This document shows positions 1-10,604 of a stretch of 64,000 nt of DNA, piece by piece (within the stretch, counting starts at the first letter, position 1; every line of letters starts with the position of its first letter). This DNA comes from Umezawaea endophytica (GTDB lineage Bacteria; Actinomycetota; Actinomycetes; Mycobacteriales; Pseudonocardiaceae). The notes under the pieces are model-generated. The model was given only the letters and a program-made list of their open reading frames with translations. It had not been told where the DNA came from and searched no databases. Location of the stretch: NCBI RefSeq assembly GCF_025061645.1, contig NZ_JANYMP010000011.1, forward strand, positions 186,001 through 250,000, given 5' to 3'. The position numbers and the translations under genes are program-made.

Positions 1-567
1 ACGGGAGTGCCGTGACAGGTCCTCCCCCGCGGCGGGCCAGGCCCCTTGACGTTGGAAGATCGACAACGGCGGGCACGAACGCGACGGGCCCTCGCGGAAC
101 GGCAGTTCACCTGGACGAATGACGGCGGCGGACGCGACTTCCGTTCACGAAGCCGGTGGACCGCACGGAGGGACGGCTGAAGCCCGTCGCGCGCCGCCGT
201 CGTGGACCAGCGGTGCCGGGAACGCCCCTCCCGACGAACCAGGGGAGAAGAAAACGGCGTCAGCCGTCGAAATCTGAAGCAAATGGGCGAAATTCACCCT
301 TGCCCCCGTTGCTTCTCCTCGACAAGTAACGAATCACGCGCCTGACGGCCGAATATCCCCACCAGCACTGATCACCAAGCGCGACCCCCACTCAGGTGAT
401 GCGAACCCCCGCGGTCACACACAGTGCCACCAAAACGAAACTTAACGGCCACAACCGTCGATGAATTACCCGCGATCACACGATGTGGTGACTGGGGAAG
501 CAATTCAGCCGGGGACCAGTATCTTTCGAAATGTAGTTCTCGCTCCCAATCTTGGAGGTTGTCCCTG
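1..567. other. Upstream non-coding stretch
   Basis: I see no reading frame here with the codon bias of the genome. The stretch is somewhat less GC-rich near its right end, as expected for the promoter and leader of the small secreted-protein gene that starts at 568. I could not pick a convincing -35/-10 pair. It may also hold the end of a transcription unit that lies outside the window. Confidence 0.5.
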
Positions 568-825
568 ATGCGCAGGATCAATCGCATGATCGTTGCGGGT
601 GCCCTGTCCATTCCTCTGGCCCTGGCGGTGAGCGGGGTCGCGTCCGCCGACACGGACACGTCCCGCGACGCCACGTACTACGAGTCCACCAGCACGGCGG
701 GGCCGCACGGCGCCTCGTCGCACGTGGTCTACAGCAACGTGGACGACGGCTGGGACTGGGGCCACGGCGGCTACGGCTGGCACCACCACGGCGTGCTGTC
801 GGGCCTGCTCTACGGGCTCCTCTGA
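568..825 (+). CDS. Small secreted protein of unknown function
   Basis: This is an 85-residue protein with a clear Sec signal peptide: basic MRRINRM, a hydrophobic core and a likely cleavage after VASA. The start was chosen because GGAGG lies at 554-558, about ten bases before the ATG; an upstream in-frame start at 424 would bury the signal peptide. The mature part has an acidic, Ser/Thr-rich segment, then a Gly/Trp/His-rich stretch (GHGGYGWHHHG), and ends in a short hydrophobic tail (VLSGLLYGLL). The His cluster could bind metal and the tail could associate with membrane or surface, but both are inference. I do not recognise the family. It stands alone and ends before a strong hairpin. Confidence 0.7.
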   Translation: MRRINRMIVAGALSIPLALAVSGVASADTDTSRDATYYESTSTAGPHGASSHVVYSNVDDGWDWGHGGYGWHHHGVLSGLLYGLL

Positions 826-1130
826 CGACCTCAGCACGTGATCGCGCGTCCGGCCGCCGTCCGCGGCGCCCCACCCGTGGGGTCGATGCCGCCGTGACGT
901 GATCGCCTCGGCAAGGCACGAGCCCTTGAGGCCCCTGGAGCTTCAACCTCCAGGGGCCTCAAGGGCTTCACACGCTACCAGTCCGATTCGACTCGCTTCT
1001 CCCCCGCCGTCGCCGATCCGCATTTCCGGATGGCGGCGATTTCCCCACTTACCCGAAAGACGTGTTCGCAAACATCACGCCCCGCGAATTCATCCACAAC
1101 GGCGTGGAAACCGAATTCGACCGAACGGGG
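826..1130. other. Intergenic gap between convergent genes
   Basis: There is no gene here. The gap lies between the convergent secreted-protein gene and the isoprenyl diphosphate synthase gene, and its main content is the perfect 20-bp inverted repeat at 921-967. Confidence 0.6.
921..967. terminator. Bidirectional hairpin terminator
   Basis: A perfect 20-bp inverted repeat (left arm agcccttgaggcccctggag) encloses a 7-base loop. It sits between two converging genes and has no long T tract. This is typical of factor-independent or hairpin-only terminators in high-GC actinomycetes. Confidence 0.75.
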
Positions 1131-1910
1131 TCAAGAGCCGAAGCGGCGGTGCCGAATCGCGTAGTCGCGCAGGGCGCGCAGGAAGTCCGTGCGGCGGAAC
1201 GCGGGCCAGTACGCCTCGCAGAACCAGAACTCCGAGTGCGCCGACTGCCACAGCATGAAACCGGACAGCCGCTGCTCCCCCGACGTCCTGATGAGCAGGT
1301 CGGGGTCGGGCTGGCCGGACGTGTAGAGGTGCTCGGCGATGTGGTCGACGTCCAGGACCTCGGCCAGCTCCTCGATCGTGCCGCCGGTCTCCACGTGCTG
1401 CTGGAGCAGCTTCCGGACCGCGTCCGCGATCTCCTGCCTGCCGCCGTAGCCGACCGCGACGTTGACCTCGAGACCTGTGCGGCCCCTCGTGCGCAGCGCG
1501 GCGGCGGACAGCCGGGCGGCGGTCTCCGTCGGCAGCATGTCCAGCGCGCCGACGTGCCGGACGCGCCACGGGTTCTCCGGCTCGGCCAGCTCGTCCACGA
1601 TGTCCGCGATGATGTCGAGCAGCGGACCCAGTTCCTCGATGGGACGGTCCAGGTTGTCCGTCGACAAGAGCCAGAGCGTCACGACCTCGACGTTCGTGTC
1701 CGTGCACCACCCGAGCAGGTCCAGGATCTTGCGCGCGCCCACCCGGTGGCCGTGGGCCACGTCGGTGAACCCCGCCTCCTTGGCCCACCGGCGGTTCCCG
1801 TCCAGCACGACACCGACGTGGCGCGGACGCTGCTTGTCGACGAGCCACTTGTTCAGCCGGTACTCGTAGACACGGGACATGACGTCCCTGACTTGCTTGA
1901 GGAGCCCCAC
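1131..1910 (-). CDS. Short-chain Z-isoprenyl diphosphate synthase (UppS family)
   Basis: A 259-residue cis-prenyltransferase that condenses isopentenyl diphosphate onto an allylic primer with Z geometry. The family signature VVLDGNRRWAKEAGF near residue 35 carries the Asp that holds the diphosphate. The C-terminal RTSGEQRLSGFMLWQ block binds isopentenyl diphosphate. The divergent partner is a hemolysin III gene, the same pairing as M. tuberculosis Rv1085c/Rv1086. Rv1086 makes Z,E-farnesyl diphosphate for decaprenyl phosphate synthesis, so I infer the short-chain enzyme rather than the main undecaprenyl synthase. Product length cannot be read from sequence alone. An internal Met at residue 11 is an alternative start. 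Confidence 0.88.
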   Translation of the reverse strand: MGLLKQVRDVMSRVYEYRLNKWLVDKQRPRHVGVVLDGNRRWAKEAGFTDVAHGHRVGARKILDLLGWCTDTNVEVVTLWLLSTDNLDRPIEELGPLLDIIADIVDELAEPENPWRVRHVGALDMLPTETAARLSAAALRTRGRTGLEVNVAVGYGGRQEIADAVRKLLQQHVETGGTIEELAEVLDVDHIAEHLYTSGQPDPDLLIRTSGEQRLSGFMLWQSAHSEFWFCEAYWPAFRRTDFLRALRDYAIRHRRFGS

Positions 1911-2020
1911 GACCGAAGAGCCTACGCCGCGTGAGCCGGGTCACGAGCGCCCGATGCGGACGCGTGAAGTTCACCGCACGACCACTGCGGCACAACCTAC
2001 GGTGCCGTAACCTCGGGGAG

Positions 2021-2701
2021 GTGACCTCAACGACGCACGCCCGCCAGCCTGTTCCGGCGCTGCGGCCCCGGATGCGCGGGTGGCTGCACGTCTGGTCCTT
2101 CTACATCTCCCTCGCCACCGGAGCCACGCTCATCGCACTGGCCGCCGCGACGGTCTCGGGGAAGGCCGCGCTGGCGACGTCCATCTACGGCGCGACGGTC
2201 CTCGGCCTGTTCGGGATCAGCGCGCTGTACCACCGGGTCGACTGGGTCAGCGTCAAGGCGCGGACGTGGATGAAGCGCCTGGACCACTCGATGATCTTCG
2301 TGTTCATCGCGGGCACCTACACGCCGTTCGCGCTGCTCGCGATGCCGCCGGACACGGGCAACGTGGTTCTGGCCGTGGTCTGGATCGGCGCCGTCAGCGG
2401 CGTCGTCCTCAAACTGGCCTGGCCGCACGCCCCGAAGTGGGTCGGCGTGCCGATGTACATCGCCCTCGGCTGGGTGGCCGTCTTCGTGCTGCCGGACATC
2501 ATGCACCACGCGGGCATCGCGGCCCTGGTCCTGGTGATCGTCGGCGGCCTGCTCTACACCGTCGGCGGCGTGTTCTACGGCATCCGCTGGCCCAACCCCT
2601 GGCCAGGGGTCTTCGGCTTCCACGAGGTCTTCCACGCGGCCACCGTCGTCGCCGCCCTCTGCCACTACATCGCCATCTGGTTCGCGATCTACTCCGGCTG
2701 A
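2021..2701 (+). CDS. Hemolysin III / TrhA family membrane protein
   Basis: A seven-helix membrane protein of the PAQR-like hemolysin III (YqfA/TrhA) family, about 226 residues from the GTG at 2021. Family marks are the LDHSMIFVFIAGTYTPFAL block with its conserved Asp-His, SALYHR near residue 75 and the C-terminal HEVFHAATVVAALCHY, whose His residues form the metal site seen in PAQR proteins. The open frame extends back to 1931, but that part crosses the divergent promoter and looks non-coding. An ATG at 2072 is another candidate start. Members have been linked to membrane fluidity and lipid homeostasis; a real haemolytic role is doubtful. It is divergent from the Z-prenyl synthase, as in mycobacteria. 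Confidence 0.85.
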   Translation: MTSTTHARQPVPALRPRMRGWLHVWSFYISLATGATLIALAAATVSGKAALATSIYGATVLGLFGISALYHRVDWVSVKARTWMKRLDHSMIFVFIAGTYTPFALLAMPPDTGNVVLAVVWIGAVSGVVLKLAWPHAPKWVGVPMYIALGWVAVFVLPDIMHHAGIAALVLVIVGGLLYTVGGVFYGIRWPNPWPGVFGFHEVFHAATVVAALCHYIAIWFAIYSG

Positions 2702-2883
2702 GGTCAGAGGCCTGGGGACCGCCGATTCCCACGATCAGGCCGTCTCCAGGCCGTCACGCGTGGGCGCTGCCGCTGACCGGCCCCCAGACCGGCCAGCGGC
2801 GCTTCCCCATCCCCCTGGCCCCACGGTTCGAGTGTGAACCAGACCACGCGGTTCCGGGTGTTCACTTGAGCATTGCTTGAGGT

Positions 2884-2923
2884 CCTGGAAGTGACGTTCA
2901 CACTGGTGAACGCCACTTCCAGG
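2884..2923. terminator. Hairpin terminator between convergent genes
   Basis: A 17-bp inverted repeat (left arm cctggaagtgacgttca, one mismatch) encloses a 6-base loop. It lies between the hemolysin III gene and the gene ending at 2932, so it can serve both strands. Confidence 0.7.
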
Positions 2924-2931
2924 TTGATCCG

Positions 2932-3498
2932 TCAGCCCAGATCCGGGCCTTGGGCTCGGAGGTCGTCGACCTTCGACATCGCTTCCCGCAGGTCGCCCAG
3001 CCACGTGTCGGCGTGTTCGCCGACCAGGCGCACGGCCCAGGCCAGTGCTTCCGAGCGGGACCGGGCGACGCCTGCTGCCACGAGCGTGTCGAGCACCTTG
3101 CGCTCCGGCTGCCTGAGCCTGGTCATGACCGGCACGGACAGCGTGGTGAACAGCTCCTCGGTGCCGCCCAGCCTGGCGCCCCAGGCGACCTTGCGGCCGT
3201 AGCGGTGCTCGGCCTGCCTGGCGATCTCGATGCGCTCGTCCCTGGTCTGCTCGCGGTACCGGCTGATCCGGCCCGACTCGGCCGCGGAGCGCTCCGCGTC
3301 GTCGGCGAACTCGCCCTCCAGGTCGGGCAGCGTGCCGACCACGAGGATCTCCTCGCGGTCGACCACGACGTCCGGCGCGCTGGTGAACCAGCCGTCGGGC
3401 AGTCGTCCGGTGAACCACGCGGCGGCGTCGTCCGCCGACGGCAGGTCCGCCTGCTGCCAACCGCCCCTGCCCCGTCCGGGGCCCCATCCGCGTCCCAT
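2932..3498 (-). CDS. Conserved actinobacterial protein, function unknown
   Basis: A 188-residue soluble protein with no signal peptide or membrane segment. The N-terminal third has Trp/Phe-rich WFTGRLPDGWF. The middle is charged and helical (SRYREQTRDERIEIARQAEH). The C-terminal third contains VLDTLVAAGVARSRSEALAW, a pattern like the helix-turn-helix half of ribbon-helix-helix proteins. I do not recognise the family by name. A palindrome at 3512-3541 directly upstream would fit autoregulation if the protein binds DNA, but that is inference. GAGAGGGG supports the ATG. The gene sits between the hemolysin III and DUF255 genes, a place where M. tuberculosis has no equivalent that I recall. Confidence 0.6.
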   Translation of the reverse strand: MGRGWGPGRGRGGWQQADLPSADDAAAWFTGRLPDGWFTSAPDVVVDREEILVVGTLPDLEGEFADDAERSAAESGRISRYREQTRDERIEIARQAEHRYGRKVAWGARLGGTEELFTTLSVPVMTRLRQPERKVLDTLVAAGVARSRSEALAWAVRLVGEHADTWLGDLREAMSKVDDLRAQGPDLG

Positions 3499-3511
3499 GT
3501 CGACCCCTCTC

Positions 3512-3541
3512 GTAACGTCGATTACTTGATTACGACGCTAC
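3512..3541. promoter_or_regulatory. Palindromic operator-like site
   Basis: The arms GTAACGTCG and CGACGCTAC (one mismatch) enclose ATTACTTGATTA, itself a near-direct repeat of ATTA units. The site is AT-richer than its surroundings and lies 14 to 43 bases upstream of the start at 3498. It is a candidate repressor site. Confidence 0.4.
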
Positions 3542-3571
3542 GCCCGCAACGGTGGAAGTCGAGGGCGTTCG

Positions 3572-5560
<1,989 letters not shown>

Positions 5561-5614
5561 GCCGTCCACAGTAATTCGCCCGCGCCCCGGTCGTCGGTCG
5601 GTCAGACTCACCGG

Positions 5615-6997
5615 GTGCTGCTGACCATGACGACCACCCACCGACCCGCGACCGACCTCGGTTTCCTGCTGCACAAGCATCCGGGCAGGGCCCAGTCCTT
5701 CCCCGCCCCGTCCGGCACCGCGCACGTGTTCTACCCGCGCGCGGACGAGGCGGCGTGCACGGCCGCGCTGCTGCTCGAGGTCGACCCGGTCGGCCTAGTG
5801 CGCGGGCGGGCGAGCAGCCTCACGCAGTACGTCAACGACCGGCCGTACGTGGCGGGCTCGTTGTTGGCCGTGGCACTGGGTTCGGTGTTCCGGACGGCCA
5901 TGAACGGGCGGTGCGACGCCCGGCCGGAGCTGGCCGCCACGGCCATCCCGCTGCGCGTCGAGGTGCCCGCGCTGGGGTCTCCCGACGCGGCACTGCCCGC
6001 CGCCCTGTTCGAACCGCTCGGGTGGGCGGTGGACTCGACCGCCGTGCCGCTGGACCCGGCGGAGCCGTCGTGGGGCGACTCGCGGTACGTGACCCTGGTC
6101 CTGACCGGTGAGCTGCGGCTGGCGGACGCGTTGAAGCAGCTCTACGTGCTGCTGCCGGTGCTGGACGGGTCCAAGCACTACTGGATCGACCAGGACGAGG
6201 TCGACAAGCTCCTGCGCGCCGGGGAGGGCTGGCTGGCCGCGCACCCCGAGCGGGAGCTGATCACCCGGCGGTACCTGGGCCGCAGCCGTCCGCTGGCGCG
6301 CTCGGCGCTGGAGCGGCTCGCCGAGGCCGACGACGTGCCGGAGGAGGCGCTGGACAACGCGCTCGACGGGCCCGTGGCCGCGCCGCCGTCGCTGGCCGGG
6401 CAGCGACGGGCCGCCGTGCTGGCCGCGCTGAAGGGGTCCGGGGCGCGGCGGGTGCTGGACCTCGGGTGCGGTGAGGGCGCGCTGCTGCGCGACCTGGTGC
6501 GCGAGCCCTCGTTCACCGAGGTCCTGGGGGTCGACGTGTCGTCGCGGGCGCTGGCCGTCGCCGAGCGGCGGCTGCACCTGGACACCCTGTCGGACCGGGC
6601 GCGCGAACGGATCGCGCTGCGGCAGTCGTCGTTGACCTACGCCGACGCCGAGCTGGCCGGGTACGACGCCGCCGTGCTGATGGAGGTCGTCGAGCACCTC
6701 GAGGAGGACCGGCTGCCCGCGCTGGAGCAGGCCGTCTTCGAGGCCGCGCGGCCGGGCGCGGTCGTCGTGACCACGCCGAACTCCGAGTACAACGTGCTGT
6801 TCGAATCGTTGGCCCCCAACGCTTTCCGGCACCCCGACCACCGGTTCGAGTGGACAAGGGCCCAGTTCCGGGAGTGGGCGGGCGGTGTCGGTTCGCGGTA
6901 CGGCTACGCCATCGTCCACCTCCCCGTCGGACCGGAGGACCCCGCGCTCGGCTCCCCCACCCAGCTCGCCGTGTTCACGAGGAAGCAGGAAGCCTGA
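5615..6997 (+). CDS. hen1: Bacterial Hen1: 3'-terminal RNA ribose 2'-O-methyltransferase
   Basis: A 460-residue two-domain protein. The C-terminal half is a SAM-dependent methyltransferase: motif I is [16 protein letters not shown], and the Hen1-specific metal site is visible as [12 protein letters not shown] (Glu, Glu, His) and RHPDHRFEW (His). The N-terminal half is the bacterial-only domain known to bind and activate the Pnkp ligase. Together they repair RNAs cut by ribotoxins. Hen1 methylates the 2'-OH at the break before Pnkp seals it, so the site cannot be recut. I chose the GTG at 5615 because [20 protein letters not shown] matches the usual family start; the ATG at 5627 is the alternative. 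The stop overlaps the pnkp start (TGATG), so the two are translationally coupled. Confidence 0.93.
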   Translation: MLLTMTTTHRPATDLGFLLHKHPGRAQSFPAPSGTAHVFYPRADEAACTAALLLEVDPVGLVRGRASSLTQYVNDRPYVAGSLLAVALGSVFRTAMNGRCDARPELAATAIPLRVEVPALGSPDAALPAALFEPLGWAVDSTAVPLDPAEPSWGDSRYVTLVLTGELRLADALKQLYVLLPVLDGSKHYWIDQDEVDKLLRAGEGWLAAHPERELITRRYLGRSRPLARSALERLAEADDVPEEALDNALDGPVAAPPSLAGQRRAAVLAALKGSGARRVLDLGCGEGALLRDLVREPSFTEVLGVDVSSRALAVAERRLHLDTLSDRARERIALRQSSLTYADAELAGYDAAVLMEVVEHLEEDRLPALEQAVFEAARPGAVVVTTPNSEYNVLFESLAPNAFRHPDHRFEWTRAQFREWAGGVGSRYGYAIVHLPVGPEDPALGSPTQLAVFTRKQEA

Positions 6998-9528
6998 TGG
7001 AACTGGCCATCCCCGACCTGTCGCTGGTCGTGCTGATTGGCGCGTCCGGCTCGGGCAAGTCCACGTTCGCCGCCAGGCACTTCCGGCCGACGCAGGTGCT
7101 GTCCAGCGACTTCTTCCGCGGTCTCGTCGCGGACGACGAGAACGACCAGTCGGCGTCCGGTGACGCGTTCGACGTGCTGCACCACGTGGCGGGCAAGCGG
7201 CTGGCCGCGGGCCGGGTCACGGTGATCGACGCGACGAACGTCCAGCAGCACGTGCGGGCGCGGCTGGTCGCGTTGGCGCGGGAGCACAACGTGCTGCCGG
7301 TCGCCGTCGTGCTGGACCTGCCGGAGGACGTCTGCGTGGCGCGGAACGCGGCCCGACCGGACCGCGACTTCGGCGCGCACGTGGTGCTGCGGCACCAGGC
7401 GGACCTGCGGAAGTCGTTGCGGCACCTGAAGAAGGAGGGCTTCCGCAAGGTGCACGTGCTGCGCGGCCAGTCCGAAGTGGACGCGGCGACCTTCACCTAC
7501 GAGCGGATGCTGAACGACCTGCGGCACGAGACCGGGCCGTTCGACGTGGTCGGCGACGTGCACGGCTGCCGCGCCGAACTGGAGGAGCTGCTGGGCGAGC
7601 TGGGGTACGCGATCACCCGCGACGCCGAGGGCCGAGCGGTCGACGCCGCGCACCCGGAGGGCAGGCGGGCGGCGTTCGTCGGCGACCTGGTCGACCGCGG
7701 CCCGGACACACCCGGCGTGCTGCGGCTGGTGATGGGCATGGTCCGGTCCGGGCACGCGTTCGCGGTGAGCGGCAACCACGAGCACAAGCTCGTGCAGGCG
7801 TTGCGCGGCAAGAAGGTCACGGTGGCGCACGGGTTGGGCGAGTCGCTGGCGCAGCTCGCCGGGGAGTCGGAGGAGTTCCGCCGGGACGTCGAGGCGTTCT
7901 GCTACGACCTCGTGTCGCACTACGTGCTGGACGGCGGCGCGCTGGTGCTCGCGCACGCCGGGCTGCCGGAGAACTTCCACGGCCGCGCGTCCGGACGCGT
8001 CCGCAGCTTCGCGCTGTACGGCGACACGACCGGCGAGACGGACGAGTTCGGCCTGCCCGTCCGCTACCCGTGGGCCAACGACTACCGCGGCAAGGCGATG
8101 GTCCTCTACGGGCACACGCCGGTACCGAAGGCGGAGTGGGTCAACGGAACCCTGTGCCTGGACACCGGGGTCGTGTTCGGCGGCGAGCTGACCGCGTTGC
8201 GCTACCCGGAGAAGGAACTGGTCTCCGTTGCCGCGCACCAGGTCTGGTACGAGCCGGTGCGGCCGCTCGTCGACGCCGCGCCCACCCGTGACGCGCGGGT
8301 GCTGAACCTGGGCGACGTCACCGGGAACCGGTCGATCGAGACCGCGCACCACGGGCGGATCAGCGTCCGCGCCGAGCAGTCGGCCGCCGCGCTGGAGGTG
8401 ATGAGCCGGTTCGCGATCGACCCGCGCTGGCTCGCGTACCTGCCGCCGACGATGGCGCCGACCGCGACCTCGGCGCGCGACGACGTGCTGGAGCACCCGG
8501 CCGAGGCGTTCGCCGGGTTCCGCGGCGCGGGCGTCGGGCAGGTGCTGTGCGAGGAGAAGCACATGGGGTCGCGGGCCGTCGTGCTGGTGTGCCGCGACCC
8601 CGGTGTCGGCCTGGCGCGGTTCGGCGTCGAAGGCGGCGGGGCCGTGCACACCCGCACCGGGCGGGCGTTCTTCCCGGACGGGCTGGGCGAGGCGTTCCTG
8701 GACCGCGTGCGGGCGGCCGTGACGGCGGCCGGGCTGTGGGCGGAACTGGACACCGGCTGGCTGCTGCTCGACGCCGAGCTGCTGCCGTGGAGCGCCAAGG
8801 CGGGCGGGTTGATCCGCGAGCACTTCGCGTCGATCGGGGCGGCGGCGAACACGGCCCTGCCGCAGGCCGTCGACGCGTTGACGGCCGCCGCCGCGCGCGG
8901 GATCGACGTCGGGGACCTGCTGGCGCGCACGACGGCACGGGCGGCGAACGGCGTCGCGTACCGCGAGGCCTACCGCCGGTACGTCTGGGACACCGACGGG
9001 CTCGCGGGCATCAGGCTGGCGCCGTTCCAGCTCCTCGCGAGCGAGGGCAGGACGTTCGAGGACCGGGACCACCAGTGGCACCTCGGGATCGCGGCCCGGC
9101 TGCGCGACGCCGACCCGGACCTGATCACCGTCACGCGGAACCTGCTCGTCGACACCGGCGACGAGCGGTCGGTCGCGGCGGGCACGGGGTGGTGGGAGGA
9201 CCTGACCGCGGCGGGCGGCGAGGGCATGGTGGTGAAACCGCTGGCCAACCTCGTGCGCGGGCCGCGCGGGCTCGTGCAGCCCGGTGTGAAGGTCCGCGGC
9301 CGGGAATACCTGCGGATCATCTACGGTCCGGACTACACGGAGACCGCGAACCTGGACCGGCTGCGCAAGAGGTCGTTGGGCGGCAAGCGTTCGCTGGCTC
9401 TCCGCGAGTACGCGCTCGGCCTGGAAGGGCTGCGGCGCGTCGCGGCGGGTGACCCGCTGTGGCGCGTGCACGAGTGCGTGTTCGCCGTACTGGCCCTCGA
9501 ATCGGAACCGGTGGACCCGCGCCTGTGA
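6997..9528 (+). CDS. pnkp: Polynucleotide kinase-phosphatase-ligase Pnkp (RNA repair)
   Basis: An 843-residue three-domain RNA end-healing and sealing enzyme. The kinase (about residues 1-170) has the P-loop GASGSGKST at 15-23 and Asp38 in SSDFFRG. The phosphatase (about 175-480) is a binuclear metallophosphoesterase with GDVHGCRAEL, GDLVDRGPD, GNHEHK and YGHTPV. The C-terminal nucleotidyltransferase (about 500-843) has the adenylate-accepting Lys in EEKHMGSRAVV and the late ligase motif GMVVKPLANL. Length is close to that of Clostridium thermocellum Pnkp. The start overlaps the hen1 stop, as expected for a complex in which Hen1 activates the ligase. All key motifs look intact. The operon interrupts the mycobacterial-type order between the Rv1084-like and Rv1083-like genes, suggesting insertion. 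Confidence 0.95.
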   Translation: MELAIPDLSLVVLIGASGSGKSTFAARHFRPTQVLSSDFFRGLVADDENDQSASGDAFDVLHHVAGKRLAAGRVTVIDATNVQQHVRARLVALAREHNVLPVAVVLDLPEDVCVARNAARPDRDFGAHVVLRHQADLRKSLRHLKKEGFRKVHVLRGQSEVDAATFTYERMLNDLRHETGPFDVVGDVHGCRAELEELLGELGYAITRDAEGRAVDAAHPEGRRAAFVGDLVDRGPDTPGVLRLVMGMVRSGHAFAVSGNHEHKLVQALRGKKVTVAHGLGESLAQLAGESEEFRRDVEAFCYDLVSHYVLDGGALVLAHAGLPENFHGRASGRVRSFALYGDTTGETDEFGLPVRYPWANDYRGKAMVLYGHTPVPKAEWVNGTLCLDTGVVFGGELTALRYPEKELVSVAAHQVWYEPVRPLVDAAPTRDARVLNLGDVTGNRSIETAHHGRISVRAEQSAAALEVMSRFAIDPRWLAYLPPTMAPTATSARDDVLEHPAEAFAGFRGAGVGQVLCEEKHMGSRAVVLVCRDPGVGLARFGVEGGGAVHTRTGRAFFPDGLGEAFLDRVRAAVTAAGLWAELDTGWLLLDAELLPWSAKAGGLIREHFASIGAAANTALPQAVDALTAAAARGIDVGDLLARTTARAANGVAYREAYRRYVWDTDGLAGIRLAPFQLLASEGRTFEDRDHQWHLGIAARLRDADPDLITVTRNLLVDTGDERSVAAGTGWWEDLTAAGGEGMVVKPLANLVRGPRGLVQPGVKVRGREYLRIIYGPDYTETANLDRLRKRSLGGKRSLALREYALGLEGLRRVAAGDPLWRVHECVFAVLALESEPVDPRL

Positions 9529-10604
9529 ACCTGATGATCCCCGACCTGTCGCTCGTGGTGCTGCTCGGCGCGCGGATGGCGGGAGCCCTGCCGGTGGACC
9601 GGTACGACGTGATCGACCGGCGGCTGCGGGCGGGCGGCGTCACCGTGGTGGACGCCACGGACGCCTCCCGCGCGCAGCGCGCCGACCTGGTCGTGCTGGC
9701 CAAGCGGCGCAGCGCCACCCCGGTCGCCATCGCCGTCGGCGCCACCGAGTGGTCCTTGCGCGAGCAGGGTTTCCGGCGCGTGCACGTGCTGCCGGACCAG
9801 TCGGCCGTGGACGCGGTGCGGCTGGTGACCGAGCGGCTGCCGAACGACCTGCGGCACGAGACCGGGCCGTTCGACGTGATCGGCGACGTGCACGGCTGCC
9901 GGGTGGAGCTGGAGCACCTGCTGCGGGAGCTGGGGTACGTGGTCGCGCACGACGACCGGGGCCGGGCCGTGGACGCGCGGCACCCGGAGGGCCGCAAGGT
10001 CGCGTTCGTCGGCGACCTCGTCGACCGCGGCCCGGACACCCCCGGCGTGCTGCGGCTGGCGATGGGCATGGCCGCGGCGGGCAACGCGCTGGCCGTGCGC
10101 GGGAACCACGAGGACAAGCTGGTGAAAGCGCTGCGCGGCAACGACGTGCGGCGCGACCACGGGCTCGCCGAGTCGATGGACCAGCTCGCGGAGGAGTCGG
10201 CGGGGTTCCGGCAGCGGGTGCTGGAGTTCTGCGACGCGCTGGTCCCGCACTACGTGCTCGACGGCGGCGCGCTGGTCCTCGCGCACGCCGGTCTGCCGGA
10301 GCGCTACCACGGCCGCGAGTCGTCACGGATGCGCAGCCTGGCCATCTGGGGCGAGAACACCGGCCAATCCGACGACGCGGGCAACCCGATCCGCTACCCG
10401 TGGGCCGAGGAGTACGAGGGCCGCGCGACCGTCCTCTACGGACACACTCCGGTGGCGGAAGCCCGCTGGGTCAACGGAACCCTGTGCCTGGACACCGGCT
10501 GCGTCTTCGGCGGCAAGCTCACCGCGCTGCGCTACCCCGAGCGCGAGGTCGTCTCCGTACCCGCCCGCCGGACGTGGTTCGCCCGGCCGGGAGCGCTGCG
10601 CTAG
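9525..10604 (+). CDS. Pnkp paralog: phosphatase only, kinase decayed, ligase absent
   Basis: A 359-residue protein starting at a GTG inside the pnkp stop (GTGA, 4-base overlap); ATG at 9534 is possible. Its start, MIPDLSLVVLLGA, mirrors Pnkp, but the P-loop has become GARMAGALP and the segment with the catalytic Asp and the lid is deleted, so the kinase cannot be active. The phosphatase is intact (GDVHGCRVEL, GDLVDRGPDTPGVLRL, GNHEDK, YGHTPV) and is followed at once by the stop, with no ligase domain. The shared block around RLPNDLRHETGPFDVI shows a tandem duplication. It may supply extra 2',3'-cyclic phosphate/phosphatase activity or act as a structural partner; both are inference. Its stop shares CTAG with the convergent gene. 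Confidence 0.88.
   Translation: MNLMIPDLSLVVLLGARMAGALPVDRYDVIDRRLRAGGVTVVDATDASRAQRADLVVLAKRRSATPVAIAVGATEWSLREQGFRRVHVLPDQSAVDAVRLVTERLPNDLRHETGPFDVIGDVHGCRVELEHLLRELGYVVAHDDRGRAVDARHPEGRKVAFVGDLVDRGPDTPGVLRLAMGMAAAGNALAVRGNHEDKLVKALRGNDVRRDHGLAESMDQLAEESAGFRQRVLEFCDALVPHYVLDGGALVLAHAGLPERYHGRESSRMRSLAIWGENTGQSDDAGNPIRYPWAEEYEGRATVLYGHTPVAEARWVNGTLCLDTGCVFGGKLTALRYPEREVVSVPARRTWFARPGALR

Noticed and set aside
372-1258. Several short overlapping frames near the left edge
   Set aside because: They are antisense or frameshifted readings of the secreted-protein gene and its flanks, without motifs or ribosome sites.
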